NCBI GenBank assembly: GCA_964510575.1
Contig: CAZECN010000003.1
Coordinates: 55,246 to 119,245, forward strand
Direction: 5' to 3'
Source of the DNA: CALKYB01 sp964510575
GTDB lineage: Bacteria; Bdellovibrionota_C; UBA2361; SZUA-149; CALKYB01
DNA length: 64,000 bases
Part shown: in pieces, positions 43,411 through 51,998 of the stretch
Position numbering within the stretch: position 1 is the first letter of the stretch
Layout: every line of letters starts with the position of its first letter
Translations under genes and position numbers: made by a program
Notes under the pieces: model-generated
Seen by the model: the letters and a program-made list of their open reading frames with translations, nothing else
Database searches by the model: none
What the model was told of the DNA's origin: nothing

Positions 43411-43653
43411 TCAGTAACCGTAGTATCGGCGATAGCGATTGTAGTAGGCACGGCTTGGGTAATAATACCCCCCGTAACTATACCAACCTTCACGCCCAAC
43501 AACTGACCGCAAATCTTCCGGCGGATGTTCATACTTGTCTGGCTTTTCCTCTGGAACGTGAGTAGTTTTAGCTGCAATATTGTGGGTAGGGTAATAACTA
43601 GCGCACCCTGTCACAAAAAAAGCTAAAACTAATGTAGATAAAAATATTCTCAT
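43411..43653 (-). CDS. Small lipoprotein, Tyr-rich
   Basis: 80 residues from ATG 43651-43653, chosen because AGAGG lies 9 nt upstream, overlapping the previous stop. A lipoprotein signal (MRIFLSTLVLAFFVTGC) gives an acylated Cys at residue 17. The mature part ends in a Tyr/Arg-rich tail (YYYPSRAYYNRYRRYYGY). No family recognised; such tails occur in small outer-membrane-attached proteins. It pairs with the upstream lipoprotein gene. Confidence 0.65.
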   Translation of the reverse strand: MRIFLSTLVLAFFVTGCASYYPTHNIAAKTTHVPEEKPDKYEHPPEDLRSVVGREGWYSYGGYYYPSRAYYNRYRRYYGY

Positions 43654-43655
43654 TT

Positions 43656-43958
43656 TTACCATCCTCTGAAGAAGTTTCTAATGCTTCGAATCGCACCAAC
43701 TGAGTGTCGCGCAGCAGAAGCATTCTCATGAATTGCATCTGTAGTTTGACGACGTTTCATATTCTCAAGACGAACCTCATCAGCAGCGATCGCCTGTTGC
43801 CTACGGTACTGTCTTGCCTCTTGTCTTGTTATTTGAGCGCCTTCTTGTCCTCTATTAGCGTTGATATACGCTGTATCCTGCCCCGCTGTCTTCGGTGTGC
43901 AAGCTGAAGTTGAAACTACAAACATGGCCACAGCTGCTAAAGAAATTAGTTTTTTCAC
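43656..43958 (-). CDS. Small lipoprotein, hypothetical
   Basis: 100 residues with a lipoprotein signal (MKKLISLAAVAMFVVSTSAC, Cys at 20). The mature part is polar, Arg/Gln-rich and probably helical (ITRQEARQYRRQQAIAADEVRLENMKRR), with no aromatic core. No family recognised. It precedes the Tyr-rich lipoprotein by 2 bp, so the two are likely co-expressed. GAGGG precedes the start. Confidence 0.65.
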   Translation of the reverse strand: MKKLISLAAVAMFVVSTSACTPKTAGQDTAYINANRGQEGAQITRQEARQYRRQQAIAADEVRLENMKRRQTTDAIHENASAARHSVGAIRSIRNFFRGW

Positions 43959-44240
43959 GAGAAACCCTCCTAATAAATTCTTACCTAATCAATTTCATGC
44001 CTAATTACTGTCGGCAACTTAGCACAATATATAATGGGATAATAAAAAAATCGTATTTCCTTAATATTTATGGATTTTTAGCCACTCCAAGAGGCGCCAA
44101 TATTTCAAACATCTATTTTATTGAAATGGATCCAGTTCACACTTCCACTAGCTAGGAAAAGGATTAGTCAAAAACTTATCCCCAGACTCTTGAATAAGCT
44201 CTCCCTAAGTAGGAAGTTAGTAAAGAGTAAAGCGACCCAA

Positions 44241-44264
44241 TTTAAGGTTGTTAACAACCTTAAA
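44241..44264. repeat. Perfect 24-bp palindrome
   Basis: TTTAAGGTTGTT followed by AACAACCTTAAA is a perfect self-complementary palindrome with no loop. It is followed on the plus strand by a T-run (44273-44279). It could be a dimeric regulator site, a cruciform, or a terminator. It lies in the 43959-44679 gene-poor gap between divergent lipoprotein and DUF4332 genes. Confidence 0.5.
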
Positions 44265-44370
44265 ACACATAACTTTTTTAATTTGATTGTCCAAATTTTC
44301 ATTGCCTAATCTCTTCATGTCATGCTCTACAGCTTAAATAAGTATGTCGAAACAACTACCTAGAGGGTTT

Positions 44371-44481
44371 ATGAATATTAAAGGGCTATATGACAGTTCT
44401 GGAGCTCTCTTTGCTGAGATTGCTAGGGTTGAGCATACTGCAGACTACACAAGAGAGATTGAGACTTTTGGTGTAAGATAA
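44371..44481 (+). CDS. Possible small protein, 36 residues
   Basis: An ORF MNIKGLYDSSGALFAEIARV... ending FGVR. AGAGGG lies 3 nt before the ATG, and a longer in-frame start exists at 44344 without a ribosome binding site. It is followed after 19 bp by a strong stem-loop. The composition (acidic and amphipathic, no signal) is protein-like, but such short frames arise by chance. It is the only plausible gene in a 720-bp gap. Confidence 0.3.
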   Translation: MNIKGLYDSSGALFAEIARVEHTADYTREIETFGVR

Positions 44482-44500
44482 TTCACCGATAGGCGTATCC

Positions 44501-44539
44501 AATAGGGTTCTAACAACATAGGTTAGTTAGAACCCTATT
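44501..44539. other. Long stem-loop, possible terminator
   Basis: AATAGGGTTCTAAC (44501-44514) and GTTAGAACCCTATT (44526-44539) form a perfect 14-bp stem with an 11-nt loop. There is no T-run after it on the plus strand beyond ATTCTTG, so it may act as a Rho-independent terminator only weakly, or as an RNA-stabilising or regulatory hairpin. It directly follows the small ORF. Confidence 0.5.
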
Positions 44540-44679
44540 CTTGAAAACTTCAGTCTATTTTGCTGATCGAAGCGAGCTTTATCCAAATCTGAAATCTGGA
44601 TAACTGAAAAATTTCATTTAAACTTAAGCGGCGAGCGGTTATTCTTGAGAATCTACCGCTCGCATCAAAAGAGGAGCTG

Positions 44680-45084
44680 TTAGTGAGTGACCTTCTTAGG
44701 TAGAGTCTTAGCCTCTTCTACCCATTTCGCAACTTGATCACCAGAAGGAAGGGCTCTAACTAAACTCTTCTCTTGGTTTATTTCTTCAAGCTTCTGATGA
44801 AGGTTCTCCGACTTCCTTTGAGCAAGCTCAGGAACAGTGTCTACTCCCGCACATTCTAAAAGGTCAGCATACTCTTCGCCCACGCCCTTGATTCGGCAAA
44901 GATCAGCTCTATTTGTCCAGTTCAGAATCTGCTTTTCAGAGATTCCAGACTTCTCAGCAATTGCTACCCTTCCTTTCTTTTCCGCGCATTGCTCTAAAAG
45001 CTGTTCACGAGTGGTGATACCACAACCTTCAAGCTTTTCAGCATTCGCAGGTCCAATTCCTTCAACTTCAGTAATCTTGGCCAT
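44680..45084 (-). CDS. DUF4332 (helix-hairpin-helix) protein
   Basis: 134 residues, all helical. Two helix-hairpin-helix units are visible: VEGIGPANAEKLEGCGITT near the N-terminus and IKGVGEEYADLLECAGVDTV near residue 65. This is the DUF4332 layout, predicted to bind DNA non-specifically. No catalytic residues and no signal peptide. It stands alone with about 155 bp before the next gene. Confidence 0.85.
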   Translation of the reverse strand: MAKITEVEGIGPANAEKLEGCGITTREQLLEQCAEKKGRVAIAEKSGISEKQILNWTNRADLCRIKGVGEEYADLLECAGVDTVPELAQRKSENLHQKLEEINQEKSLVRALPSGDQVAKWVEEAKTLPKKVTH

Positions 45085-45239
45085 ATCTATTCTCCAGAAA
45101 GTACTAATTCATACTATCTAGAAGGTTATCAGGGCGACTTTTAAGGTCAAATTCACCGCAAACTAAGTGAATAATTGCAGTCTTTCACTTAGTTTTTAAA
45201 TGCTTAGCCACTGCAAATTATACTAGGCAATAAGGATAT

Positions 45240-46067
45240 TCACTGACTATTGAGTCCCCAATCGTAGTCAACATAGTGAAGCTGATAAGCTAAATCATCC
45301 AAGTAGCGCTTTTGCTCCAAAGAGACATAGCTCTTCAAATACTCTCGAATATCCCCAAAATCTTCGGAAAACCAATCCAATATAGGAGACAATTTAATTA
45401 ATTTATTTTTCCTATCTATAGAAAAGTTTCTCTGCTCAGAGAAAAACTTCTTTGTCTCATACTCCAGTTGTTCTTCGAGCTTATCACCTTCAAAGGCATA
45501 CCTTGGCAATCTTGGACAACCGATAGAAGCACAATTAAGAGCAAAATGAATTCGAGGTTCTTTATATCTTTCTCTAATTAGCGAGTTTTCTAAGCTGTAA
45601 AGATTCATCTCTTTTCCACCGAAAACCTGCTTTTGGAAAAAGAAGAAGCCGCTCAGCTCAGGGAAGAAAAAAGCCAAAGATGGAGGCTCCACATCTGACA
45701 GACTATCAATGGGATAGTAACGAAGCACGGTGGTGATAGTTGCAGCGTTGTAAGCATTGATCCAATAGGCCAGCTCATGACTCTTCGTCGGAAATAACTC
45801 TGGGTGACTGTCGGGACTATAGGTGGCTATTACCGCATAGTATTGATCAAGCTCGACTCGCTCTTTCTTCAACTTTGAATAGTTAACTCGACCGTCCTCA
45901 TTAACAAACTCCTTAAGAACCTTGTCGTATTGTTGGTGAGCAAAGACTTTATCAACAGCTGTTTCAGATTGATAAACTTCAGGCCTTATTACTGTAGAGC
46001 AAGCACTGTTGAATAAAAGAAGTAGTAAAACATCGACTATTTTTAGTTTAGAAAAGTTTATCTTCAT
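45240..46067 (-). CDS. DUF547 domain lipoprotein
   Basis: 275 residues with a lipoprotein signal (KIVDVLLLLLFNSAC). The DUF547 core is clear: ELAYWINAYNAATITTVLRYYP, LNLYSLEN-like MNLYSLENSLIRERY, and FALNCASIGCPRLP with the conserved Cys-x4-Cys region. DUF547 resembles papain-like/transglutaminase folds, but the activity is unestablished. It overlaps the radical SAM gene by 4 nt (ATGA), so the two are translationally coupled. Confidence 0.9.
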   Translation of the reverse strand: MKINFSKLKIVDVLLLLLFNSACSTVIRPEVYQSETAVDKVFAHQQYDKVLKEFVNEDGRVNYSKLKKERVELDQYYAVIATYSPDSHPELFPTKSHELAYWINAYNAATITTVLRYYPIDSLSDVEPPSLAFFFPELSGFFFFQKQVFGGKEMNLYSLENSLIRERYKEPRIHFALNCASIGCPRLPRYAFEGDKLEEQLEYETKKFFSEQRNFSIDRKNKLIKLSPILDWFSEDFGDIREYLKSYVSLEQKRYLDDLAYQLHYVDYDWGLNSQ

Positions 46068-47398
46068 ACTCTGTCTCTGACTATTTTCAGTTTTTGATTA
46101 GCAAGATCACTATAATACTCAGACCTCTTACCAAGTGCATTAAACTCACACATAGACACCAGCTCACCTCTGAAAGGAACCATAAAACTACAATACTTAA
46201 GTCTCTCCTGCCCAAGAGGAGTAGCAAGCTCCCTACTATCCATGAAGTGATGAGTAATCACTGTAAACCTGCTTAACCGTGAGCGCCTTAGAATCAAGTC
46301 TCTCACCAACGACAGCCTGGCCCCTGGTTGATATTCTCCAAGTAAACGGAAAAGATACCTAGGCAAAGATTTGAAGAAAAAAGAGGGTCTAGAAACAATC
46401 ATTTTTAGCACCTGCCAAAGTTTATCTAACTTAGAGCCCCCTCTCATGCTAAGTCCCGACCATTTACTATAATACTCTTCAAGCAAGTCTCTATCAGCTT
46501 GATCTTCTGCCATCGACATTCTTCTGTAGCTGAGCTCACCGTTTTCTCTCTTTAAAACGAAACCAAAAACAAACCTGCTACACTCTGGATGACCCATCCA
46601 CCATTGAGATTTGTCAGAATACTCCTTTCCAACTGGAGCCGTACCTTGAAGGCCCTTCTCCACTTCTTTCCAAACATTTTGGTAACTAAGATCACCAACC
46701 TGGGACTCTGTTCTACCTACCTGAGCCACAGGCAAGAAACTGACTATTCTAAAAGCATCGCTATTCGCGGCGAACCATTTAGCGATTGATGAGACTTCGC
46801 TAAGATTTTGCTCACCGACAGTAACAGTAGAAGCAGCTCTAAGCCTCACTCCTGTTACCTTCTTTACACTTCGAATAAGCTCGGCGAACTCCTCTCTTAG
46901 AGGCATTAGTTCACTCTCATAAGTCGCATATTTATACTGTCCCCCAAAACGTCCTCGTTGGGTGGTATCAATATGAATACTTACTTCTCTAAGCCCTCCC
47001 TCTCTAACTAACCTATAGAGAAACTCAGGATTCCTTCGAAAATGGTCCCCATGAGTCATAATTATTGGCACTAGCTCAATCTCTTTCGCATAGTGGAGAA
47101 TTGAAAGTATCTCCTCTGGATCTCTCAAGGTTATCTCACCGTCTGTTAACTGAAGATTTCCCCATTTACCAAGATAAGTTCTTAAAAGGCGCATTTGCCC
47201 TTTAATCTCCTCTAGAGAGGCTGCTGGTATATGGTTTGCTTCATCGCCAAGGTAACAACCGCGACAAGCAAAATCGCATCGAGGCATGGCTCCAACGGTA
47301 GCTCCACAACCCTCTTCATTTCGGCCATACATTTGCTGTAGAGTCTGAAACTCCGCTGGAAGCTCGTCCCATTTATTTTTTAACAAACTGCCGGACAT
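46064..47398 (-). CDS. Radical SAM protein
   Basis: 444 residues. The SAM-cluster motif is CDFACRGC (Cys41, Cys45, Cys48; CxxxCxxC), followed by a partial TIM barrel with LQLTDGEITLRDPEE (the GGE-like position), REVSIHIDTTQRGR and RLRAASTVTVG. After about residue 240 a long C-terminal region has further Cys (HPECSRF, KYCSFMVPFRGELVSMCEF) that may hold an auxiliary cluster or substrate site. The substrate is unknown. It forms an overlapping pair with the DUF547 lipoprotein, suggesting a joint membrane or lipid-related pathway. Confidence 0.88.
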   Translation of the reverse strand: MSGSLLKNKWDELPAEFQTLQQMYGRNEEGCGATVGAMPRCDFACRGCYLGDEANHIPAASLEEIKGQMRLLRTYLGKWGNLQLTDGEITLRDPEEILSILHYAKEIELVPIIMTHGDHFRRNPEFLYRLVREGGLREVSIHIDTTQRGRFGGQYKYATYESELMPLREEFAELIRSVKKVTGVRLRAASTVTVGEQNLSEVSSIAKWFAANSDAFRIVSFLPVAQVGRTESQVGDLSYQNVWKEVEKGLQGTAPVGKEYSDKSQWWMGHPECSRFVFGFVLKRENGELSYRRMSMAEDQADRDLLEEYYSKWSGLSMRGGSKLDKLWQVLKMIVSRPSFFFKSLPRYLFRLLGEYQPGARLSLVRDLILRRSRLSRFTVITHHFMDSRELATPLGQERLKYCSFMVPFRGELVSMCEFNALGKRSEYYSDLANQKLKIVRDRV

Positions 47399-47556
47399 AA
47401 ATTTTGTTTTCTAGTTCTAGAAATAAACTTAACTAACTTCAACCAATACGAGTGGTCATACCAGAAGGTTACCAAAACCCTAGAACAGCACCAAACCTAG
47501 GCCATGCAATAAATGTGGCGGAAGAAAGAAATAAAAAGGGATAGGAGAAATTTCTA

Positions 47557-48333
47557 CTAAAGAGCAGTAGTACTGAAACCGCAATCTACAAAATGAACTT
47601 CCCCTGTTACTGCGGAAGAAAGATCACTAGCAAAATAAATAGCAGACTTTCCGCAGTCTTCTATTGTGGTCAGCCTTTTCAAAGGAGCTCTTTCTTCAAA
47701 CTGACCAAGAAGGGTTTTAAAACTCGCAATTCCAGAGGCCGCTAATGTTCTAATTGGACCAGCGCTGATAGCATTAACCCTAATTCCATCTGTCCCTAAG
47801 TCAGCAGCCAATTCTCGGACACTTGCCTCTAGGGCTGCCTTAGCAACTCCCATCAAGCGATAGTTTGGTACTACGCTAGTAGCTCCTAGGTAACTCAAGG
47901 TCATTATAGAGCCACCTTCTTTCATTAGTCTGGCTGCTTGATTAGTGATCGCAACCAATGAGTATGCACTAATATCAAGGGCTAGTTTAAAACCATCCCT
48001 AGAAGTCTTGTGAAATCTATCCTTTAAATCTGCTCCATCAGCGAAAGCTACCGAATGCACAACAAAATCCAAGCCTCCCCAGGCTTTTTCAACTTCATTG
48101 AAAACATTTTCAATGTGCTGATCGTTTTGAACGTCACATTCCAGTATCAACTCCGCTCCCAACTCTTCAGCCAAGGGACGAACTCTTTTTTCTAAAGCTT
48201 CGTTTAAGTAAGTGAAGGCAAGCTCGGCGCCTTGCTCCTTCATAGCCTGCGCAATTCCCCAAGCAATACTCTTCTTATTGGCTAAGCCAAATATAATACC
48301 TTTCTTACCAGCAAGAATGTTACTGTTTTCCAT
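47557..48333 (-). CDS. fabI: Enoyl-[acyl-carrier-protein] reductase (NADH), FabI type
   Basis: Last reductive step of each fatty acid elongation cycle. The short-chain dehydrogenase fold opens LAGKKGIIFGLANKKSIAWGIA. The FabI-type Tyr-x6-Lys catalytic pair lies in NYRLMGVAKAALE, preceded by LSYLGAT, and RVNAISAGPIRTLA follows. About 258 residues from ATG 48331-48333; a GTG at 48339 is also possible, as AGAGG lies just upstream of both. It sits downstream of rplQ with 54 bp between, so it may be transcribed with the alpha operon. Confidence 0.96.
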   Translation of the reverse strand: MENSNILAGKKGIIFGLANKKSIAWGIAQAMKEQGAELAFTYLNEALEKRVRPLAEELGAELILECDVQNDQHIENVFNEVEKAWGGLDFVVHSVAFADGADLKDRFHKTSRDGFKLALDISAYSLVAITNQAARLMKEGGSIMTLSYLGATSVVPNYRLMGVAKAALEASVRELAADLGTDGIRVNAISAGPIRTLAASGIASFKTLLGQFEERAPLKRLTTIEDCGKSAIYFASDLSSAVTGEVHFVDCGFSTTAL

Positions 48334-48392
48334 TGCCACGGCGCCTCTGGGTTCTATTTGGGAATACTATTTTTAAGGAGCAGCCAGAAAGT

Positions 48393-48947
48393 CTAGCTTT
48401 CTTTAGCTTCAGTCTTTTCTTCAGCTTTCTTGGTAGGCTTTTTTGCTTCGGCTGCCTTCTCTTCAGGAGCTTCTGCTTTAGCTTCTACCTTAGCCTCTTT
48501 CTTCTCAGGAGTTTTCTTAACTCTACGCTTCTTTCGACCAGTGTCCTTCGCTTTTACTTCTTCGCTAACGAACTCAATAATAGCCATTTGAGCTTTATCA
48601 CCTTCACGAACTCTTGTTCGAAGCACTCGTGTATAGCCTCCGTTTCTTTCTGCGAAACGAGGAGCAATTTCAGTGAACAGTTTGTGGACAGCAGTACCTT
48701 TAGTCTTAGACTTAGGATCGTGCTTCTTCACCTCAAACAAGTAACCTAAGGCTTGTCGTCTAGCATGAAGAGTATTCTTCTTTCCAAGAGTTACCAACTT
48801 ATCTGCTACTCTCTTCAACTCTTTAGCCTTTGGCAAAGTAGTCTCAATTCTATCGTGCAACACGAGAGATGTGGCTAAATTCCTAAACAAGGCTTTTCTG
48901 TGAGAAGGAGTTCTACCAAGTTTTCTAAACGCCTTTTGATGTCTCAT
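48393..48947 (-). CDS. rplQ: 50S ribosomal protein L17 with long charged C-terminal extension
   Basis: The first 118 residues are a normal L17 (MRHQKAFRKLGRTPSHRKALFRNLA, HARRQALGYLF, NGGYTRVLRTRVREGDKAQMAIIE). The last 65 residues are a Lys/Glu/Ala-rich tail (KKTPEKKEAKVEAKAEAPEE) not present in E. coli L17. The tail is probably disordered. It closes the alpha operon after rpoA. Confidence 0.97.
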   Translation of the reverse strand: MRHQKAFRKLGRTPSHRKALFRNLATSLVLHDRIETTLPKAKELKRVADKLVTLGKKNTLHARRQALGYLFEVKKHDPKSKTKGTAVHKLFTEIAPRFAERNGGYTRVLRTRVREGDKAQMAIIEFVSEEVKAKDTGRKKRRVKKTPEKKEAKVEAKAEAPEEKAAEAKKPTKKAEEKTEAKES

Positions 48948-48985
48948 GACTGTCTCTCGGGATTACGTTATCTAAAAATTAAAAT

Positions 48986-50005
48986 TTAAGAGATTAAAGA
49001 ACCTGAGTTCTCAGCAATTCTGTCTAGCTCTTCTCTTCCTGGAAAGCCTTCTATCTTATATCCAAGATAAAGTCCCATCTCACTCAAGATCTCTTTGATC
49101 TCATTAAGTGATTTACGACCGAAGTTTTTAGTTCTTAGCATCTCAGCTTCAGAACGACTTACCAATTCGCCGATATACTTAATATCAGCATTTTCTAAGC
49201 AGTTCGAAGAACGAACGCTCAACTCAAGCTCGTCAATTCTCTTAAAAAGATGCTCGTTAAACTTAGGCTTATCTTCTTCAACCACCTCTTTAACTTCTTC
49301 AACCGGTACGTCTTCTCCAACAAAAACACTAAGCTGATCACGAAGTATGTAAGCAGCTCCTTTCATAGCCTCTTCAGGAGCCATACTACCATCAGTCCAA
49401 ACCTCTAGGGTAAGCTTGTCGTAGTCAGTTCTTTGACCAACACGAGCATTTGTTACTGAATGGTTAACTTTTCTAACTGGAGAAAATACAGAGTCAATTG
49501 CAATACTTCCAACCGGAGTTTCTTCCCCTTTGTTTTCCTCAGCAACAACATAACCACGACCTACTCGAGCAGTTATAACCAGCTCAATTTGACCGTCTTG
49601 GTTTAGCTCACAGATATGGTGATCTGGATTAACGATAGTAACTGAAGGATCGCCAGAAATAAGTCCCGCTTTGATTTTAGCAGGTCCACTTGCTTCAAGC
49701 CGAAGCTCGGCTTCGTCTTTGTCCCCTAGGTCGATAATCACTTCTTTAAGATTAAGAATTATCTCTGTGACGTCTTCGACACAGCCAGGGATCGTAGAAA
49801 ACTCATGCTTAACGTTTAGAATTTGAACGTTAGTAATAGCAGCACCGGGTAAGGAAGAGAGAAGAATTCTTCTCATGCTATTGCCTATAGTTGTACCAAA
49901 TCCTCTTTCGAGAGGCTCGGCTACGAACTTCGCATACTTGCCTTCATCAAACTCACTATCAACTCTTCTAGGACGAATAAGGTCTCGGATTATGTTGCGG
50001 TGCAT
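48986..50005 (-). CDS. rpoA: DNA-directed RNA polymerase alpha subunit
   Basis: 339 residues. The N-terminal assembly domain has FGTTIGNSMRRILLSSLPGAAIT, and the C-terminal domain that contacts UP elements and activators has the LKTKNFGRKSL-like LRTKNFGRKSLNEIKEIL. Preceded by rpsK with an 88-bp gap; rpsD, usually found here, is absent. Confidence 0.98.
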   Translation of the reverse strand: MHRNIIRDLIRPRRVDSEFDEGKYAKFVAEPLERGFGTTIGNSMRRILLSSLPGAAITNVQILNVKHEFSTIPGCVEDVTEIILNLKEVIIDLGDKDEAELRLEASGPAKIKAGLISGDPSVTIVNPDHHICELNQDGQIELVITARVGRGYVVAEENKGEETPVGSIAIDSVFSPVRKVNHSVTNARVGQRTDYDKLTLEVWTDGSMAPEEAMKGAAYILRDQLSVFVGEDVPVEEVKEVVEEDKPKFNEHLFKRIDELELSVRSSNCLENADIKYIGELVSRSEAEMLRTKNFGRKSLNEIKEILSEMGLYLGYKIEGFPGREELDRIAENSGSLIS

Positions 50006-50093
50006 GCTTTACTCTCTTACTGTCTGTTTTTTTCGGGGCACAAAACTTGCCAACCGAATCCAATTAAACTCTAAATTTTTTCTCAGGCGACTC

Positions 50094-50486
50094 TTAAACT
50101 CTTCTTCTCTTCTTTGGGCGACAGCCATTATGAGGAACTGAAGTAATGTCACGAATCTGAGTGATGCTTATTCCAGCAGCCTGTAGAGCTCGCAGAGCCG
50201 ATTCTCTTCCTGAACCAGGTCCCTTCAAGTTCACATTCGCTGAACGAACTCCATGCTCCATTGCCAATTCGGCAGCACGCTGTGCAGTAACCTGAGCGGC
50301 AAAAGGAGTAGATTTTCTAGACCCCTTAAAACCATGACATCCAGCACTCGACCAACTGACAACGTTTCCACTAGGGTCAGTAATTGTCACAACTGTATTG
50401 TTAAAGGTTGCATGAATATGGGCAACTCCGACCGGGATATTCTTTTTCTTAACCTTTTTCTTTTTGACTTCTTTCTTTTCAGCCAT
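50094..50486 (-). CDS. rpsK: 30S ribosomal protein S11
   Basis: 130 residues with GVAHIHATFNNTVVTITDPSG, GFKGSRKSTPFAAQ and the C-terminal PHNGCRPKKRRRV. A short Lys-rich N-terminal stretch (KKEVKKKKVKKKN) precedes the conserved core. S11 lies on the 30S platform near the mRNA exit. The gene starts 24 bp after rpsM. Confidence 0.98.
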   Translation of the reverse strand: MAEKKEVKKKKVKKKNIPVGVAHIHATFNNTVVTITDPSGNVVSWSSAGCHGFKGSRKSTPFAAQVTAQRAAELAMEHGVRSANVNLKGPGSGRESALRALQAAGISITQIRDITSVPHNGCRPKKRRRV

Positions 50487-50510
50487 TGCTCTCTCTTTCT
50501 ATTCTCTCAA

Positions 50511-50894
50511 CTATTTCTTCGTGGCTTTTTTCTTACCAGTAACTTGCTTACCTTTCGGTCCTTTACGAGTTCTGGCATTGGTCTTAGTGCTCTGCCCTCT
50601 AACCGGAAGACCTCGACGGTGTCTAAGACCTCTGTAACTACCAAGGTCCATAAGCCTTTTAATGTTAGCCGTTACTTCGCGACGAATATCTCCCTCAACA
50701 GAAATTCCAGCATCAATGATCTTTCTGATTTCACCGACTTGATCTTCTGACAAATCATCTGTCCTGGTATTCGGATCGATCCTTGCTTCCTGGAGAATAT
50801 TCATGGCAGTGGTTTTTCCTATGCCAACTACATAGGTCAACCCAATTGACACTCGCTTATTTCTTGGAAGGTCTATCCCGGCTATACGCGCCAT
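50511..50894 (-). CDS. rpsM: 30S ribosomal protein S13
   Basis: 127 residues opening MARIAGIDLPRNKRVSIGLTYV, with the H2TH-type core and the basic C-terminal GLRHRRGLPVRGQSTKTNAR tail that reaches towards the P-site tRNA. It follows rpmJ by 112 bp, a larger gap than most in this cluster. Confidence 0.98.
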   Translation of the reverse strand: MARIAGIDLPRNKRVSIGLTYVVGIGKTTAMNILQEARIDPNTRTDDLSEDQVGEIRKIIDAGISVEGDIRREVTANIKRLMDLGSYRGLRHRRGLPVRGQSTKTNARTRKGPKGKQVTGKKKATKK

Positions 50895-51006
50895 AACTAA
50901 AAACTATCCTTGGTAATAAATTAAAACGTAAAAATTAAAATCGAAAATTAGTTTGGTCAGTGTTTACAGTCTCAAAATAATCTTCAAAGAAACTGACAAG
51001 CAACTT

Positions 51007-51123
51007 CTACCCTTGTCTTTGTTTATGTTTCGGCGAACGTTTACAAATAACGTAAAGCCTTCCACCTCGTCTAATCACTCGGCAGTAATCACAAATCTTT
51101 TTTACTGAAGCTCGAACTTTCAT
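51007..51123 (-). CDS. rpmJ: 50S ribosomal protein L36
   Basis: A 38-residue protein: MKVRASVKKICDYCRVIRR, then a basic end with YVICKRSPKHKQRQG. It has the zinc-binding set C-x2-C ... C ... H (Cys11, Cys14, Cys27, His32), so it is the zinc form. It lies between map and rpsM as usual, but infA, which commonly precedes rpmJ, is missing. Confidence 0.95.
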   Translation of the reverse strand: MKVRASVKKICDYCRVIRRGGRLYVICKRSPKHKQRQG

Positions 51124-51204
51124 ATCTCTGCAATATAACTTTCCGCCATCTCTTCAAGAGGCTAAAATTAATTAAAAAAACTTTCTCTCCGCCCGCACAT
51201 GCGA

Positions 51205-51969
51205 CTAAGGCCGACTGAGCACAATTGGCCCATCGGCTGTAATTGCCACAGAATGCTCAAAATGGGCTGCGAGACTACCATCCCTAGTTACCGCCGTCCA
51301 GCCGTCCTCAAGCAATTTTGTCTCAAATGAGCCAATCGTCACCATCGGCTCAATTGCTATTACTAAGCCTGGCTTTAACACTCGCCCTTGCCCCTGCCGC
51401 CCAAAATTAGGCACATGAGGAGGTTCGTGCATATTCCGACCAATACCATGGCCAACAAACTCTCTTACAATTCCAAATCCGGCCTTCTCTACCACCGTCT
51501 GAACTGCATTGGAGATGTCTCCTATACGATTACCTGCCTGACACTGCTCAATAGCAGCTTCAAGAGAAGCTTTGGTTACGTCCAATAACCGCTGAGTTTC
51601 GTCGGATATGTCTCCCACAGGAATTGTCCGGGCAGAGTCACCAAAAAATCCCTTATGCTCGCATCCATAATCGACACTAAGGATATCTCCCTCTTTCAAA
51701 GGGACGTCATTTGGAATTCCATGAACAATGGCATCATTTAGAGAAGCACAGATCAGACCAGGAAAAGCCTCCACTCCAGGAGAAGGGGCTGGGTAACCTA
51801 GAAACGCACTTTTAGCTCCGTGTTTTTTAGTTAGCTCCGCAGCCTTTTGATTCAGCTGGTTAGTGGTAACCCCAGGCTCAACCATAGCCTCGAGCTCAGA
51901 TAAAACATCTGCCACGATCAAGTTTGCTTCACGCAGGATATCAATTTCAGATTTGGATTTAAGTTCCAT
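51205..51969 (-). CDS. map: Methionine aminopeptidase, type I
   Basis: Removes the N-terminal Met from nascent proteins. The five metal ligands are visible: VDYGCEHKGFFGDSA (two Asp), FVGHGIGRNMHEPPH (His), IAIEPMVTIG (Glu) and HFEHSVAI (Glu). I prefer ATG 51967-51969 (MELKSKSEID) over the TTG at 51984, although neither has a strong ribosome binding site. About 254 residues. Lies between adk and rpmJ. Confidence 0.96.
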   Translation of the reverse strand: MELKSKSEIDILREANLIVADVLSELEAMVEPGVTTNQLNQKAAELTKKHGAKSAFLGYPAPSPGVEAFPGLICASLNDAIVHGIPNDVPLKEGDILSVDYGCEHKGFFGDSARTIPVGDISDETQRLLDVTKASLEAAIEQCQAGNRIGDISNAVQTVVEKAGFGIVREFVGHGIGRNMHEPPHVPNFGRQGQGRVLKPGLVIAIEPMVTIGSFETKLLEDGWTAVTRDGSLAAHFEHSVAITADGPIVLSRP

Positions 51970-51998
51970 AGTCAAGACCGACAAATATTACACTAGAG

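Noticed and set aside
44121..44309. 62-codon plus-strand ORF in the lipoprotein/DUF4332 gap
   Set aside because: It runs through the perfect palindrome, has no ribosome binding site and has a composition typical of A+T-rich noncoding DNA.
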